Positions 36,178 to 45,107 of a stretch of DNA of 64,000 bases are shown in pieces. Numbering within the stretch: the first letter of the stretch is position 1; every line of letters starts with the position of its first letter. The position numbers and the translations under genes are program-made. The stretch is from Flavobacteriaceae bacterium. Its GTDB lineage: Bacteria; Bacteroidota; Bacteroidia; Flavobacteriales; Flavobacteriaceae. The notes beneath the pieces are model-generated. The model was not told where the DNA came from, did no database searches, and saw nothing but the letters and a program-made list of their open reading frames with translations. The DNA is taken from assembly GCA_014075215.1 (NCBI GenBank), contig CP046177.1:1-64000 (forward strand), read 5' to 3'.

Positions 36178-36467
36178 AATTTTGTAATTAGATATTAATA
36201 ATAGTTACTTAAACTAAGACCTTTAATAAGGGCAGAAACTGAAATTCTATATGGTTCTAAGTAACTTTTAAAAAGAACGGAGACTAATACGGGGGATGGC
36301 TCTAAAAAGCTAGCTGGCCGCTAAAGTTCACTCCGTTCTTTTGTGTTTTTGGTTATCAACAAAATAAGAGTTATTAACAAAGAAAAAAAGAAGCAAAAAA
36401 AGAAATTTCATCATAACTATTATGTTTTTATTTTAAGTAATTATTTCTATTTGCTAATCTAAAGGCT
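36178..36467 (-). ncRNA. Candidate bridge/seek RNA region of the IS110 (copy 1)
   Basis: Non-coding 290 bp upstream of the transposase. Stems: AAGAACGGAG (about 36272-36281) with CTCCGTTCTT (about 36332-36341), and AGTTACTTA with TAAGTAACT further toward the gene. Inside the first loop the + strand reads AATACGGGG (36286-36294), the sequence flanking both insertion sites (AATACGGGG at the M28 site, AATACGGAG at this one). This is what a target-recognition loop should contain. Exact RNA ends are unknown. Confidence 0.6.
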
Positions 36468-37260
36468 GGTTTTTATATCGACAACTCCGGAAATATGATT
36501 TCCGTATTTTGTTCCCGACCCGCTTCTAAAAACTTTAATTTTATCGGTTATATAGGGATTAAATGCAGAAATGAGTCCAAAAAAAATGTGCTGAGTTGCA
36601 GATTCTAATACCATCAAAAAGAATTAGGTTTTGGTCCGGCGTTCCTCTGCGAATATGCAGGCCGGACACTGTTTCATTCGGACTTTTTATTCCCGGTAAA
36701 AGCTGGATGTTTTGCAACATATCCGGTTCTGTTAAGCCCGGTAAAATGCCTAAACTTTTAAGCGAAATAATAACAGCCCCTTTTTTTTCTTTTGCAATTC
36801 CGTTTATTAAATAGTTGATAATCAGTATTTCATTCAAAGAAACCTTGTACTCTTCCGAATACACCTTTTTTACACGGTTTTTTCAACAACTCTTTTGCTA
36901 AAATAATGTTGGTTTTATAGCCAACAAATGACAAGCTAATGGTATCGCTTATCGAAACAGGCTTCAATTCGAAATATCCTTAGTTTTATAAACGACTCCC
37001 GGACAAAATCTTCTGCCAAACTTTTATCATCACACTTATAGTACATAAAATTGAGAAGTGTTTCAGAGTGTTCTTCAAACACTTTTCAAAAACATCGGGC
37101 TCGCATATAGATCGGGTCTTCTTCATCTATAATAAACTTACCAAAAAAATTAAAACATATATCAGGTATTTTTTATTCTGTTTTCCCAAATAATTTGAAA
37201 AACATTTCCGGATTATAAAATAATGAACTTGTTTAAGCTTTTTCAATTTGTTAAAAGATG
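36468..37260 (-). pseudogene. Fused remnants of an ECF sigma factor and the N-terminus of a TonB-dependent receptor
   Basis: From right to left: sigma-factor region 2 pieces (DEEDPIYMRARCF, then after a frameshift VFEEHSETLLNFMYYKCDDK and SLAEDFVRESFIKL). These are followed directly by the end of a carboxypeptidase-regulatory-like domain (GYFELKPVSISDTISLSFVG) and the receptor plug start (KSLGILPGLTEPDMLQNIQL, SGLHIRRGTPDQNLILFDGI, SGVVDIKT). The rest of the sigma gene and an expected fecR are gone, so a deletion joined the two. The intact counterpart is 57489-61306. Confidence 0.7.
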
Positions 37261-37294
37261 ACTGTTTTCTGCACTGTTATCGCAATACTATACC

Positions 37295-38299
37295 TCAGCT
37301 ACTAATTTCAGGAATCAGAGTATTTCCAAACCGCTCCTCAACTTCATCAAACGTTGCAAATACATCTCTTGGGTCGTCAAAAGTAACCATTTTTAATCGG
37401 TACTCTTTAAAATGCGGAATCCCTCTAAAGTAGTTTGCATAATGCCTTCGGGTTTCCACCACACCCAAATGTATTCCTTTCCAATCAATGGCCATTTGTA
37501 AATGCCGTCTTGCCACTGCTGTTCTGTCTGCTATAGAGGGTTTCGCCAAATGTGCCCTCGTAGTAAAGAAATGCTTCACCTCGTTAAAAAACCAGGGATA
37601 TCCAATAGATGCTCTTCCAATCATAGCGCCGTCCAGTTCATATACATCTCGCATTTCCAATGCTTTTTCCGGAGAAATAACATCTCCGTTTCCAAAGACA
37701 GGGATGTGCATCCTGGGATTGTTTTTTACTGCTGCAATCGGGCGCCAATCTGCATTGCCTTTATACATTTGCGCTCTTGTTCTGCCATGAATGGCAATGG
37801 CCTTGCAACCCACATCTTGCAGGCGCTCTGCCACTTCCACAATTTTAATAGAATTGTGATCCCAACCCAAGCGGGTCTTTACAGTGATGGGAATACGAGT
37901 ATGCTTTACCATAGCTTCGGTAAGTGAAACCATTAAATCAATATTCTTTAAAATCCCTGCACCCGCACCTTTGGAAACTACTTTTTTTACGGGGCATCCG
38001 AAATTGATATCAATCATATCCGGACGGGTTTTTTCTACTATTTCCACAGAACGCAGCATGGAGTCTAAATTAGCCCCAAAAATCTGAATTCCAACAGGCC
38101 GTTCTTTTCCATAGATGTCTAATTTCATCACACTTTTTGAGGCATTTCGGATCAGGCCTTCCGAAGATATAAATTCAGTATATACCACATCCGCTCCGTT
38201 TTCCTTACACAAAGCACGAAAAGGAGGATCGCTGACATCTTCCATTGGAGCTAACAACAGTGGGAAATCAGGTAATTCTATATGGCCTATTTTTACCAT
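37295..38299 (-). CDS. dusB: tRNA-dihydrouridine synthase B
   Basis: 334 residues. FMN-binding TIM barrel: LLAPMEDVSDPPFRALCKEN near the N-terminus, catalytic Cys in DINFGCPVKKVVSKGAGAGI, AIHGRTRAQMYKGNADW, and the phosphate-binding PVFGNGDVISPEKALEM with DGAMIGRASIGYPWFF. It reduces uridine in the D-loop of tRNA. It is convergent with nothing recognisable on the left, only the decayed receptor locus. Confidence 0.94.
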   Translation of the reverse strand: MVKIGHIELPDFPLLLAPMEDVSDPPFRALCKENGADVVYTEFISSEGLIRNASKSVMKLDIYGKERPVGIQIFGANLDSMLRSVEIVEKTRPDMIDINFGCPVKKVVSKGAGAGILKNIDLMVSLTEAMVKHTRIPITVKTRLGWDHNSIKIVEVAERLQDVGCKAIAIHGRTRAQMYKGNADWRPIAAVKNNPRMHIPVFGNGDVISPEKALEMRDVYELDGAMIGRASIGYPWFFNEVKHFFTTRAHLAKPSIADRTAVARRHLQMAIDWKGIHLGVVETRRHYANYFRGIPHFKEYRLKMVTFDDPRDVFATFDEVEERFGNTLIPEISS

Positions 38300-38426
38300 A
38301 CTGCAAATTTATATTATTTTAATGCCAAAAAGAAATCACCTAAAAGTACTAAAGTCCGAAAGTATTATGGAGTTAGCTTAACTTTTCTGATCTATCAACC
38401 AACACAAAACCTCAATCTATCTATGG

Positions 38427-39296
38427 TTAGAAAACTCTTACAATATTAAATCCAAAAAACACATTCCCCTTAGACCAGTCTCCCTCGGCATTACTCATAA
38501 AGCCTGGTACTGTAGTAGATTGCGCATTTGAAAATAGCAATTGAAAGACATGCCCGCCGGTTTCAATATCTACTCCAATTGTTAAAGGGTTGTTATAGAT
38601 GGAATTGCTATTCCTACTAAAATTATACGCGTAATCTGCATTTAAGCTGACCCGTTTACTCAGCTTATAACGCCCTCCAAAACCCAGCGCAAACTGGTTG
38701 TGATTGGGAGTACCTGTAACTCTTACATCTTGAACATTCTCCCTGATATAAGTGGGTGCAATTTCGAAGGAAAAACTCTTGGAAAAACGTCTGGAGATCA
38801 ATAATTGGTGCCCAAAACTATACCGATCACTAAATGTGATGTTCGGCAAAGTGTTTTCATTAATTTCCGTATTGATATTTATGCTGTTGTATCCCACAAC
38901 CGTTACAGGGAATTTTCCCGATTGTCTTGCCAATCTGTATTTGATAGCCCCCGTATACGTTTTTCTTAAAGATTCTCTACTTATACTGAATTGAACTCCT
39001 TCCCAAAAACTATATGCAAATTGTATCCTTGTATTTGCGTTATCAAAACCAAAAAAAGTATCAATCCCATTTTGTAAGGTTCCAAATCTGTGAGAAACGT
39101 AGAAGTATAAATCTCCTTTAGCCGCAATCTTGGTAGATTGCAAGTTGGCAATTCGCATGGCTTTAAAAGCAGGAGATTCAAAAGATTGGTTTTCAGTAGT
39201 AGTATCTAATTCATCTAACAAATCGTCTTGGGCATTGATGTGGGTTCCTAAAAAAAATACCAAAAAAATAACGGCGTATTCTCGTACGGATTTCAT
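38427..39296 (-). CDS. DUF5777-like outer-membrane beta-barrel protein
   Basis: 289 residues from the ATG at 39296, which overlaps the stop of the upstream gene (TAATG); an earlier ATG at 39314 would add six residues before the signal peptide. Signal peptide MKSVREYAVIFLVFFLGTHINAQ (abbreviated here as FLVFFLGTHINAQ) is followed by DDLLDELD and many beta-strands with aromatic ends, closing with FFGFNIVRVF. Function unknown. In Flavobacteriia such proteins cluster with YceI and cytochrome genes, as here, suggesting a role in envelope electron transfer or respiration. Confidence 0.82.
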   Translation of the reverse strand: MKSVREYAVIFLVFFLGTHINAQDDLLDELDTTTENQSFESPAFKAMRIANLQSTKIAAKGDLYFYVSHRFGTLQNGIDTFFGFDNANTRIQFAYSFWEGVQFSISRESLRKTYTGAIKYRLARQSGKFPVTVVGYNSININTEINENTLPNITFSDRYSFGHQLLISRRFSKSFSFEIAPTYIRENVQDVRVTGTPNHNQFALGFGGRYKLSKRVSLNADYAYNFSRNSNSIYNNPLTIGVDIETGGHVFQLLFSNAQSTTVPGFMSNAEGDWSKGNVFFGFNIVRVF

Positions 39297-39685
39297 TATT
39301 CTTGTATTATACATTGATCTAATTTTAATTCTTCTAATAAATCGTCGTATCCTATGATACGTCCTTTAATTTTTATGGTTTGATTATTTTCCAAAGAGTG
39401 TAATGTGGCAGCATCTCTAAACTGGCAATAAGTATTTTCATCCAGTGTGATTCCTTTAGCATCTTTTGCTGTGATAACTCCCGATAAAACAACACCTTTA
39501 TTCTGCCAAATACTGTCATTTTCCTGAATCTTCACAAAAAAATCTTTCGAAGCTCCATTAAAATCTACTTTAAAATCTTCGATGGTCTTATGAGGTTGAT
39601 AGGCATATTTATACATGCCGAACCCAATGATAAAAATCCCCAACAGTATAAAAAGAAGGATTTTACTTTTTTTGGATAAGTTCAT
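39296..39685 (-). CDS. Membrane-anchored OB-fold protein (tRNA_anti-like)
   Basis: 129 residues. One TM helix (about 9-25, ILLFILLGIFIIGFGMYKYA) then an OB-fold domain (IEDFKVDFNGASKDFFVKIQ...GVVLSGVITAKDAKGITLDE...IKIKGRIIGYDDLLEELKLD). Proteins of this kind occur in YceI/cytochrome operons of Bacteroidota. Overlaps the upstream YceI gene by 23 bp and the next gene by 1 bp, so it is tightly coupled. Confidence 0.82.
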   Translation of the reverse strand: MNLSKKSKILLFILLGIFIIGFGMYKYAYQPHKTIEDFKVDFNGASKDFFVKIQENDSIWQNKGVVLSGVITAKDAKGITLDENTYCQFRDAATLHSLENNQTIKIKGRIIGYDDLLEELKLDQCIIQE

Positions 39686-40202
39686 AATTTAAAGTTAAAT
39701 GAATGGTTTCGGCTATTTTTTTTCTGACAATATTGGGAATTTTAATGTCAAAATCCTGAGGCTTAACAGAGAATGTAGCATTTAAACTTAGTTTTTCATC
39801 ATTTTTTGAGAATGTTCCTGTAGTTTCAATCTCTTTATTTATTCCTCTGACAGTGAGTGTTCCGATAATTTTAAACTCTTTTTGGCCGGTAAATTCCAAA
39901 TCAAATTCCTGTATTTTTCCTTTAAAAGTTGCCTTGGGAAATGCATCGGAGTCCATGTAGTTTTCATTAAAATGTTCTTCCATTAGCGCAACTTTGAACC
40001 GAAAAGCTTTGATAAAAAGCAATGCGGCTATGTCGCCCGTATCTGCTTTTAATACTACGGAAGTACTTTTATTGGTAGCTTCAACCGGTTCAAAAGCGGC
40101 TACAGAGGCTTTTAGTTCCGTGGTTCCGGTCTTTGTATAATATTTTTGTGCATGAACTCCTAAAGCTATAAAGCATGCAATTACGATGATTGTTTTTTTC
40201 AT
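39663..40202 (-). CDS. YceI-family periplasmic lipid-binding protein
   Basis: 179 residues, signal peptide ending GVHA, then the YceI lipocalin-like barrel (TGDIAALLFIKAFRFKVALM, MDSDAFPKATFKGKIQEFDL, IIGTLTVRGINKEIETTGTF). The family binds polyisoprenoids or fatty amides in the periplasm. Lies 4 bp downstream of the cytochrome-like lipoprotein gene. Confidence 0.93.
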   Translation of the reverse strand: MKKTIIVIACFIALGVHAQKYYTKTGTTELKASVAAFEPVEATNKSTSVVLKADTGDIAALLFIKAFRFKVALMEEHFNENYMDSDAFPKATFKGKIQEFDLEFTGQKEFKIIGTLTVRGINKEIETTGTFSKNDEKLSLNATFSVKPQDFDIKIPNIVRKKIAETIHLTLNYELIQKK

Positions 40203-40206
40203 GATT

Positions 40207-40551
40207 TCAGTTTTCTAAATACCCGTCCGTCATCCACCGTGTTATCGCGGCTCTGTTTGTCGAAGACATTAAAGCTGCTGGTGGCATTGGCCTGGTTGCA
40301 TCATTAATTCTATTGATGAGGTTTCCGCTTTCAGCTGCAGTCCTAACCTGCGTATATGTAGTTAAACTCAAACCGGCATCCGGAGAAGTTGCTCCATGGC
40401 AGCTTACACAATTGTTATCAATGATGGTTTTTACACCATTGTTGTATTTTACCATGATAGGTGAAGGAAGTACAGGTGTGTCTTCTATCACAGCCTTAGT
40501 ACAGCTCGCAAAAAGAGCAAACCCTAAAAAAAGACAAATGTGTTTTTTCAT
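40207..40551 (-). CDS. Small c-type cytochrome lipoprotein
   Basis: 114 residues. Lipobox ALFASC (C17), then a heme-attachment motif CVSCH (about 48-52) in IIDNNCVSCHGATSPDAGLS and a candidate axial Met in ATRPMPPAALMS. It would carry electrons on the outer leaflet or in the periplasm. First gene of the cytochrome-YceI-OB fold-DUF5777 operon. Confidence 0.9.
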   Translation of the reverse strand: MKKHICLFLGFALFASCTKAVIEDTPVLPSPIMVKYNNGVKTIIDNNCVSCHGATSPDAGLSLTTYTQVRTAAESGNLINRINDATRPMPPAALMSSTNRAAITRWMTDGYLEN

Positions 40552-40601
40552 AAAAAATATAATTAGGTTTTCAAATATATAAAAAAATAAGTTCTGCTAA
40601 G

Positions 40602-41828
40602 CTAAAACCGGATGTCCACATCCATGTGTTTCTCACCTCGTTTAACGGTTACTTTTGTTTTATCCCCTTTATCAAAGACAGATAGTGCCTTCATATAGCT
40701 CATCATATCTGTTACCACACTATCTCCCAGTTTAATAACAATATCTCCTTTTTTCAAACCTGCTTTTTGTGCCGGTTTTTCTTCGGAAACACCATCAATT
40801 CGCATGCCTTTTCCATCAAATAAATAATCCGGAATAACTCCCAGCCCTACTTTAAACCGGGGGACATTATCGCCTTCATTCTTTGTTTTTCTAAAGGCTA
40901 ATTTCCCCTGAGAGTTTAATTCCGAAATAATATTAAAAATATAATCGGAAATAGCTTCCATCCCTGTATAATTTAATTTCTCCGTGTCATCACTCGGTTT
41001 GTGGTAATCTTCATGCTGCCCTGTAAAGAAATGCAATACCGGGATATCGGCCAGATAAAAACTGGTATGATCGCTGGGGCCAACTCCGGATGCTTTTAGA
41101 ATGAGTTTAAAACGATTGTTATGAGTATGTAACACTTGCTTAAATATTGGAGACGTTCCCGTACCGTATACCGCCAGCGTGCTGTCTTTTTTTAATTTTC
41201 CAACCATATCCATATTGATCATAAAACTCACTTTTTGCATATCAACAGTCGGGTTTTTCACGAAATAGTTAGAACCCAGCAACCCCATTTCTTCACCGGA
41301 AAAGGCAATAAACAGGTAGTTGTTATTACGGCTCTTTTCTTTCTTTAATTTTCGGGCCAAATCGAGCATTACTGCAACGCCACTTGCATTGTCGTCGGCA
41401 CCATTATGTACTGCCTTTACAGAATCTCTGTATAAAGAACCATCACCGCCATATCCTAAATGATCATAATGAGCTCCAATTATGACCGTATTATTAGCTT
41501 TGTTGTCGATATGCCCGATGACATTGCTTCCCGTAATGGTTCCGTCCTGATTTTTGGTAAATTCCACTTCCGAATGCGGGTCTGTTTTGGGTTTGAAAGA
41601 AAATTCCTGATAAAAACGTTGCGTTCCTTTCGGACTTAGTTTCATTTCCCGGAAACGTTCAGCAATATAGTTGGCAGCTTTTCTTTCGCCTTCGGTTCCG
41701 GTTTGCCTGCCTTCCAGGGCATCATCAGCCAAAAAGGAAACGTCCTGCTTTAGCTTACTTTTGCCTGTAGTACCAGGTTCGCAGGAGAGCAATATTGGTA
41801 AAAAGATAAGCAGGAGCAGATTTCTCAT
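40602..41828 (-). CDS. M28-family aminopeptidase lipoprotein with PDZ domain
   Basis: 408 residues. Lipobox LPILLSC (C16). Zinc peptidase domain with GAHYDHLGYG, HNGADDNASGVAVMLDLARK, FSGEEMGLLGS and SGVGPSDHTSFYLADIPVLH, plus TGQHEDYHKPSDD, so all expected zinc ligands are present. A C-terminal PDZ domain (about 325-405) contains GVSEEKPAQKAGLKKGDIVI. Likely a periplasmic or surface aminopeptidase. Compare the destroyed M28 gene at 48673-52066. Confidence 0.93.
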   Translation of the reverse strand: MRNLLLLIFLPILLSCEPGTTGKSKLKQDVSFLADDALEGRQTGTEGERKAANYIAERFREMKLSPKGTQRFYQEFSFKPKTDPHSEVEFTKNQDGTITGSNVIGHIDNKANNTVIIGAHYDHLGYGGDGSLYRDSVKAVHNGADDNASGVAVMLDLARKLKKEKSRNNNYLFIAFSGEEMGLLGSNYFVKNPTVDMQKVSFMINMDMVGKLKKDSTLAVYGTGTSPIFKQVLHTHNNRFKLILKASGVGPSDHTSFYLADIPVLHFFTGQHEDYHKPSDDTEKLNYTGMEAISDYIFNIISELNSQGKLAFRKTKNEGDNVPRFKVGLGVIPDYLFDGKGMRIDGVSEEKPAQKAGLKKGDIVIKLGDSVVTDMMSYMKALSVFDKGDKTKVTVKRGEKHMDVDIRF

Positions 41829-41924
41829 GAGATTAAGTATTATTTTTGCTCAAAAGTACATGAATTTTTTCATTTGAAAATTCACAAAAAACAAATGAAA
41901 AAAATTAAGTGGTTACTGAAGTGA

Positions 41925-41959
41925 AACTAAATTTTGTATTTTTCAATCAAAATTTAGTT
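41925..41959. terminator. Perfect 12-bp inverted repeat between divergent genes
   Basis: AACTAAATTTTG and CAAAATTTAGTT surround an 11-bp loop and are followed by TTTTT on the right. It sits between two divergent start codons, where a terminator is not expected, so it might be a regulatory stem or operator. Confidence 0.4.
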
Positions 41960-41994
41960 TTTTACAGAAGAAATTAGGGATTAAAAACTATCAT

Positions 41995-43098
41995 ATGAAA
42001 TTTAAATTCGTATCCGTACTTCTTATTCTTTTTCTAAGTATCGGATGTAAAAACAAACCTGTAAAAAAAGAAGCAAAAAACGTTAAATTAATTGCAGGGA
42101 AAGATTCCTTGATTTTTCCTGAAGAAGTGCATTTTAAAAGTATGCGTCAAATTACTTTTGGCGGAGACAATGCAGAAGCTTACTGGAGTTTTGATGATAA
42201 GCAACTCATTTTCCAGTCGAATAATGCCAAATGGGGTGTTGGGTGTGATCAGATGTTTTTAATGAATGTTGATCAGACATTTGACAGTATACAACCACCG
42301 ATGATTAGTACCGGAAAAGGAAGAACCACCTGTGCTTATTTCTTACCGGATAATGAGCATTTTATATATGCTTCCACACATCTGGAGGATGACAACTGCC
42401 CTCCTGCACCACTTCGGAAAAACGGAAGGTATGTATGGCCGATTTATGACAGTTATGACATTTTTGTTTCTGATTTGGAAGGGAATATTGTGAAGCAACT
42501 AACTAATGAAAAAGGATACGACGCAGAAGCAACCGTGTCGCCAAAAGGAGATAAAATTGTGTTTACGTCTACCAGAAGCGGTGATTTGGAACTGTACACC
42601 ATGAATATTGACGGAACAGATGTAAAACAAATTACGGATGAATTAGGATATGACGGCGGAGCCTTCTTTTCACCGGACGGAACAAAGTTAATTTTCCGGT
42701 CGTCAAGGCCAAAAACTTCGGAAGAGATAAAAGCGTATAAGGATTTACTGGCCCAAGGATTAGTAGAGCCCACTGAAATGGAATTGTATATCTGCAATGC
42801 AGACGGGTCTGATTTACGCCAATTAACGCATTTGGGAAATGCCAATTGGAGTCCGTTTTTTCATCCTTCGGGAGAAAAAATATTGTTCTCTTCTAATTTT
42901 GAGGCAGAAAGAGGTTTCCCTTTTAATTTGTATATAATTGATATAGATGGTAAAAATCTGAAAAGAATAACTTACGGAGAAACGTTTAATGCTTTTCCGG
43001 TATTTTCTAATGATGGTAAACAACTGGCTTTTTCATCTAACAGGAATAACGGAGGGGGTAGAGATACCAATTTGTTTATTGTGGAGTGGCAGGAGTGA
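41995..43098 (+). CDS. TolB-like beta-propeller lipoprotein (PD40 repeats)
   Basis: 367 residues. Lipobox LFLSIGC (C18). At least five WD40-like PD40 blades, e.g. AEAYWSFDDKQLIFQSN, AEATVSPKGDKIVFTSTRSG with DLELYTMNIDGTDVKQIT, GAFFSPDGTKLIFRSSRP, WSPFFHPSGEKILFSSN and AFPVFSNDGKQLAFSSNRN. Proteins of this shape are secreted scaffolds or peptidase-associated propellers. The substrate is unknown. Divergent from the M28-PDZ gene. Confidence 0.9.
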   Translation: MKFKFVSVLLILFLSIGCKNKPVKKEAKNVKLIAGKDSLIFPEEVHFKSMRQITFGGDNAEAYWSFDDKQLIFQSNNAKWGVGCDQMFLMNVDQTFDSIQPPMISTGKGRTTCAYFLPDNEHFIYASTHLEDDNCPPAPLRKNGRYVWPIYDSYDIFVSDLEGNIVKQLTNEKGYDAEATVSPKGDKIVFTSTRSGDLELYTMNIDGTDVKQITDELGYDGGAFFSPDGTKLIFRSSRPKTSEEIKAYKDLLAQGLVEPTEMELYICNADGSDLRQLTHLGNANWSPFFHPSGEKILFSSNFEAERGFPFNLYIIDIDGKNLKRITYGETFNAFPVFSNDGKQLAFSSNRNNGGGRDTNLFIVEWQE

Positions 43099-43230
43099 TT
43101 TATGTCATAATGTACCAATGTGTCAACGTAACAATGCTATAATGTAATAATTTGAGAACGTAGGGATGGATAACAGAGGTGTGATTTTTTCTTTTTAAAA
43201 AATGAAGTTGAGTACTTCTTAAAATTTTAC

Positions 43231-43264
43231 TTGACGGCTTTTCAAACTCAAAAAACTATATTTG
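43231..43264 (+). promoter_or_regulatory. Probable lepA promoter
   Basis: TTG (43231-43233) and TATATTTG (43257-43264) are 23 bp apart, matching the Bacteroidota consensus, with a 24-bp leader to the chosen ATG at 43289. Confidence 0.5.
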
Positions 43265-43288
43265 CAGACGCTAAATTATCATGCAGCA

Positions 43289-45085
43289 ATGAAGAATATT
43301 AGAAACTTTTGCATTATCGCACATATCGATCACGGTAAAAGTACACTTGCAGACAGGTTGCTGGATTATACAGGCGCTGTTACGGAAAGAGAAAAGCAGG
43401 ATCAGTTGCTGGACAATATGGATTTGGAGCGCGAGCGGGGAATCACTATAAAATCGCACGCAATTCAAATGGAATATACCTTTAAAGGCGAAGAATATAT
43501 TTTAAATTTAATCGATACTCCGGGGCATGTGGATTTCTCTTATGAAGTTTCCCGCTCTATTGCCGCTTGCGAAGGAGCTTTATTAATTGTAGATGCCGCA
43601 CAGAGCATTCAGGCACAAACCATTTCCAATTTATACCTGGCTTTGGAAAATGATCTGGAGATTATTCCTGTTTTAAACAAGGTAGATTTGCCTTCTGCCA
43701 ACCCGGAAGAAGTAACAGACGATATTGTGGATTTGTTAGGATGTAATCCGGAAGAGGTGGTACATGCAAGCGGGAAAACGGGTTTTGGAGTAGCTACCAT
43801 TTTAGAAGCCATTATAGAACGGATTCCCGCACCGGAAGGAGACCCCAACGGGCCCTTACAAGCTTTGATTTTTGACTCCGTATACAATTCTTACAGGGGA
43901 ATAGAAACCTATTTCAGGGTTTTAAACGGGGAAATCAAAACAGGGCAGCGGATTAAGTTTATGGCTACCAATAAGGAGTATTTTGCGGATGAGGTAGGAA
44001 CTTTAAAACTCAGTCAGGTTATTAAAAAATCTGTGAAAACGGGAGATGTCGGTTACCTAATTACAGGAATTAAAACGGCAAAAGAGGTAAAAGTGGGAGA
44101 TACTATAACGGATGCTGTAAATCCGACTACGGAGGTTATTGACGGATTTGAAGATGTAAAACCCATGGTATTTGCCGGAATTTACCCGGTAGATACCGAA
44201 GATTATGAAGAGTTGCGTTATTCTATGGAGAAATTGCAATTGAATGACGCATCTTTAGTGTTCTCTCCCGAAAGTTCGGCGGCACTGGGTTTTGGTTTCC
44301 GGTGCGGATTTTTAGGAATGCTTCATATGGAAATTATTCAGGAGCGTTTGGAGCGTGAGTTTAACATGACCGTCATTACTACGGTTCCTAATGTTTCTTA
44401 TCATGCATTCACTAAAAAACATCCAAATGATGTGGTACTGCTAAACAATCCGTCTGATTTACCGGAACCGTCAAAACTAGATAGGGTAGAAGAGCCCTTT
44501 ATCAAAGCTGCTATTATTACCAAGTCTGATTTTGTAGGACAGGTAATGTCTCTTTGTATAGAAAAAAGAGGGCAAATAACCAATCAAACCTACTTGACTA
44601 CACAGAGAGTTGAATTGACATTTGAAATGCCTTTAGCCGAAATTGTATTTGATTTTTATGACCGGTTAAAAACCATTTCCAAAGGGTATGCTTCTTTTGA
44701 TTATCATCCGATAGAAATGAAACCTTCAAAGTTAGTCCGTGTAGATATCCTCTTAAACAGGCAGCCTGTAGATGCGCTCTCTGCACTCTTACATGCGGAT
44801 AATGCCTATACAGTGGGGAAAAAGATTACTGAAAAACTGAAAGAATTAATTCCAAGGCAACAATTTGATATTCCTATTCAGGCAGCTATCGGGTCAAAAA
44901 TTATTGCGAGAGAAACCATAAAGGCACTGCGTAAAGATGTAACGGCAAAATGTTATGGTGGCGATATTTCCAGAAAGCGTAAGCTGTTGGAAAAGCAAAA
45001 GAAAGGAAAGAAGCGAATGCGCCAGGTGGGAAATGTGGAAATCCCACAAGAGGCATTTATGGCCGTATTGAAGTTGAATGATTGA
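43289..45085 (+). CDS. lepA: Elongation factor 4 (LepA)
   Basis: 598 residues from ATG 43289 (MKNIRNFCIIAHIDHGKS), the family's normal length; the frame is open to a TTG at 43262, but that lies at the promoter. GTPase motifs AHIDHGKST, DTPGHVDFSYEV and NKVDLPSA; EF-G-like domains; and the LepA C-terminal domain with YGGDISRKRKLLEKQKKGKK. It is a ribosome-associated GTPase that rescues or back-translocates stalled ribosomes. A MITE-like arm follows 3 bp after the stop. Confidence 0.96.
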   Translation: MKNIRNFCIIAHIDHGKSTLADRLLDYTGAVTEREKQDQLLDNMDLERERGITIKSHAIQMEYTFKGEEYILNLIDTPGHVDFSYEVSRSIAACEGALLIVDAAQSIQAQTISNLYLALENDLEIIPVLNKVDLPSANPEEVTDDIVDLLGCNPEEVVHASGKTGFGVATILEAIIERIPAPEGDPNGPLQALIFDSVYNSYRGIETYFRVLNGEIKTGQRIKFMATNKEYFADEVGTLKLSQVIKKSVKTGDVGYLITGIKTAKEVKVGDTITDAVNPTTEVIDGFEDVKPMVFAGIYPVDTEDYEELRYSMEKLQLNDASLVFSPESSAALGFGFRCGFLGMLHMEIIQERLEREFNMTVITTVPNVSYHAFTKKHPNDVVLLNNPSDLPEPSKLDRVEEPFIKAAIITKSDFVGQVMSLCIEKRGQITNQTYLTTQRVELTFEMPLAEIVFDFYDRLKTISKGYASFDYHPIEMKPSKLVRVDILLNRQPVDALSALLHADNAYTVGKKITEKLKELIPRQQFDIPIQAAIGSKIIARETIKALRKDVTAKCYGGDISRKRKLLEKQKKGKKRMRQVGNVEIPQEAFMAVLKLND

Positions 45086-45088
45086 GTT

Positions 45089-45107
45089 ATACCAAAAAGA
45101 ATACTAT
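45089..45107 (+). repeat. Single arm of MITE-like repeat family 3
   Basis: ATACCAAAAAGAATACTAT right after the lepA stop, matching one terminal arm of the complete element at 58001-58076. The other arm is missing. It joins directly to the Dam-methylase remnant. Confidence 0.7.

Larger units (their letters stand above)
35135..36467 (-). mobile_element. IS110-family insertion sequence, copy 1
   Basis: 1333 bp common to this site and 50562-51894 (offset 15427). Left edge ATTCTATGATAAAAAC, right edge CTAATCTAAAGGCT. Both junctions carry CT, which may be the core dinucleotide. No inverted repeats or target duplication, as usual for IS110. One transposase gene, with a 290-bp non-coding segment on its 5' side. 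Confidence 0.88.

Noticed and set aside
45078..45107. An ATG overlapping the lepA stop as the start of the methylase-like frame
   Set aside because: The first ten codons are lepA end plus a dispersed repeat arm, so it is not the native start of a methylase.
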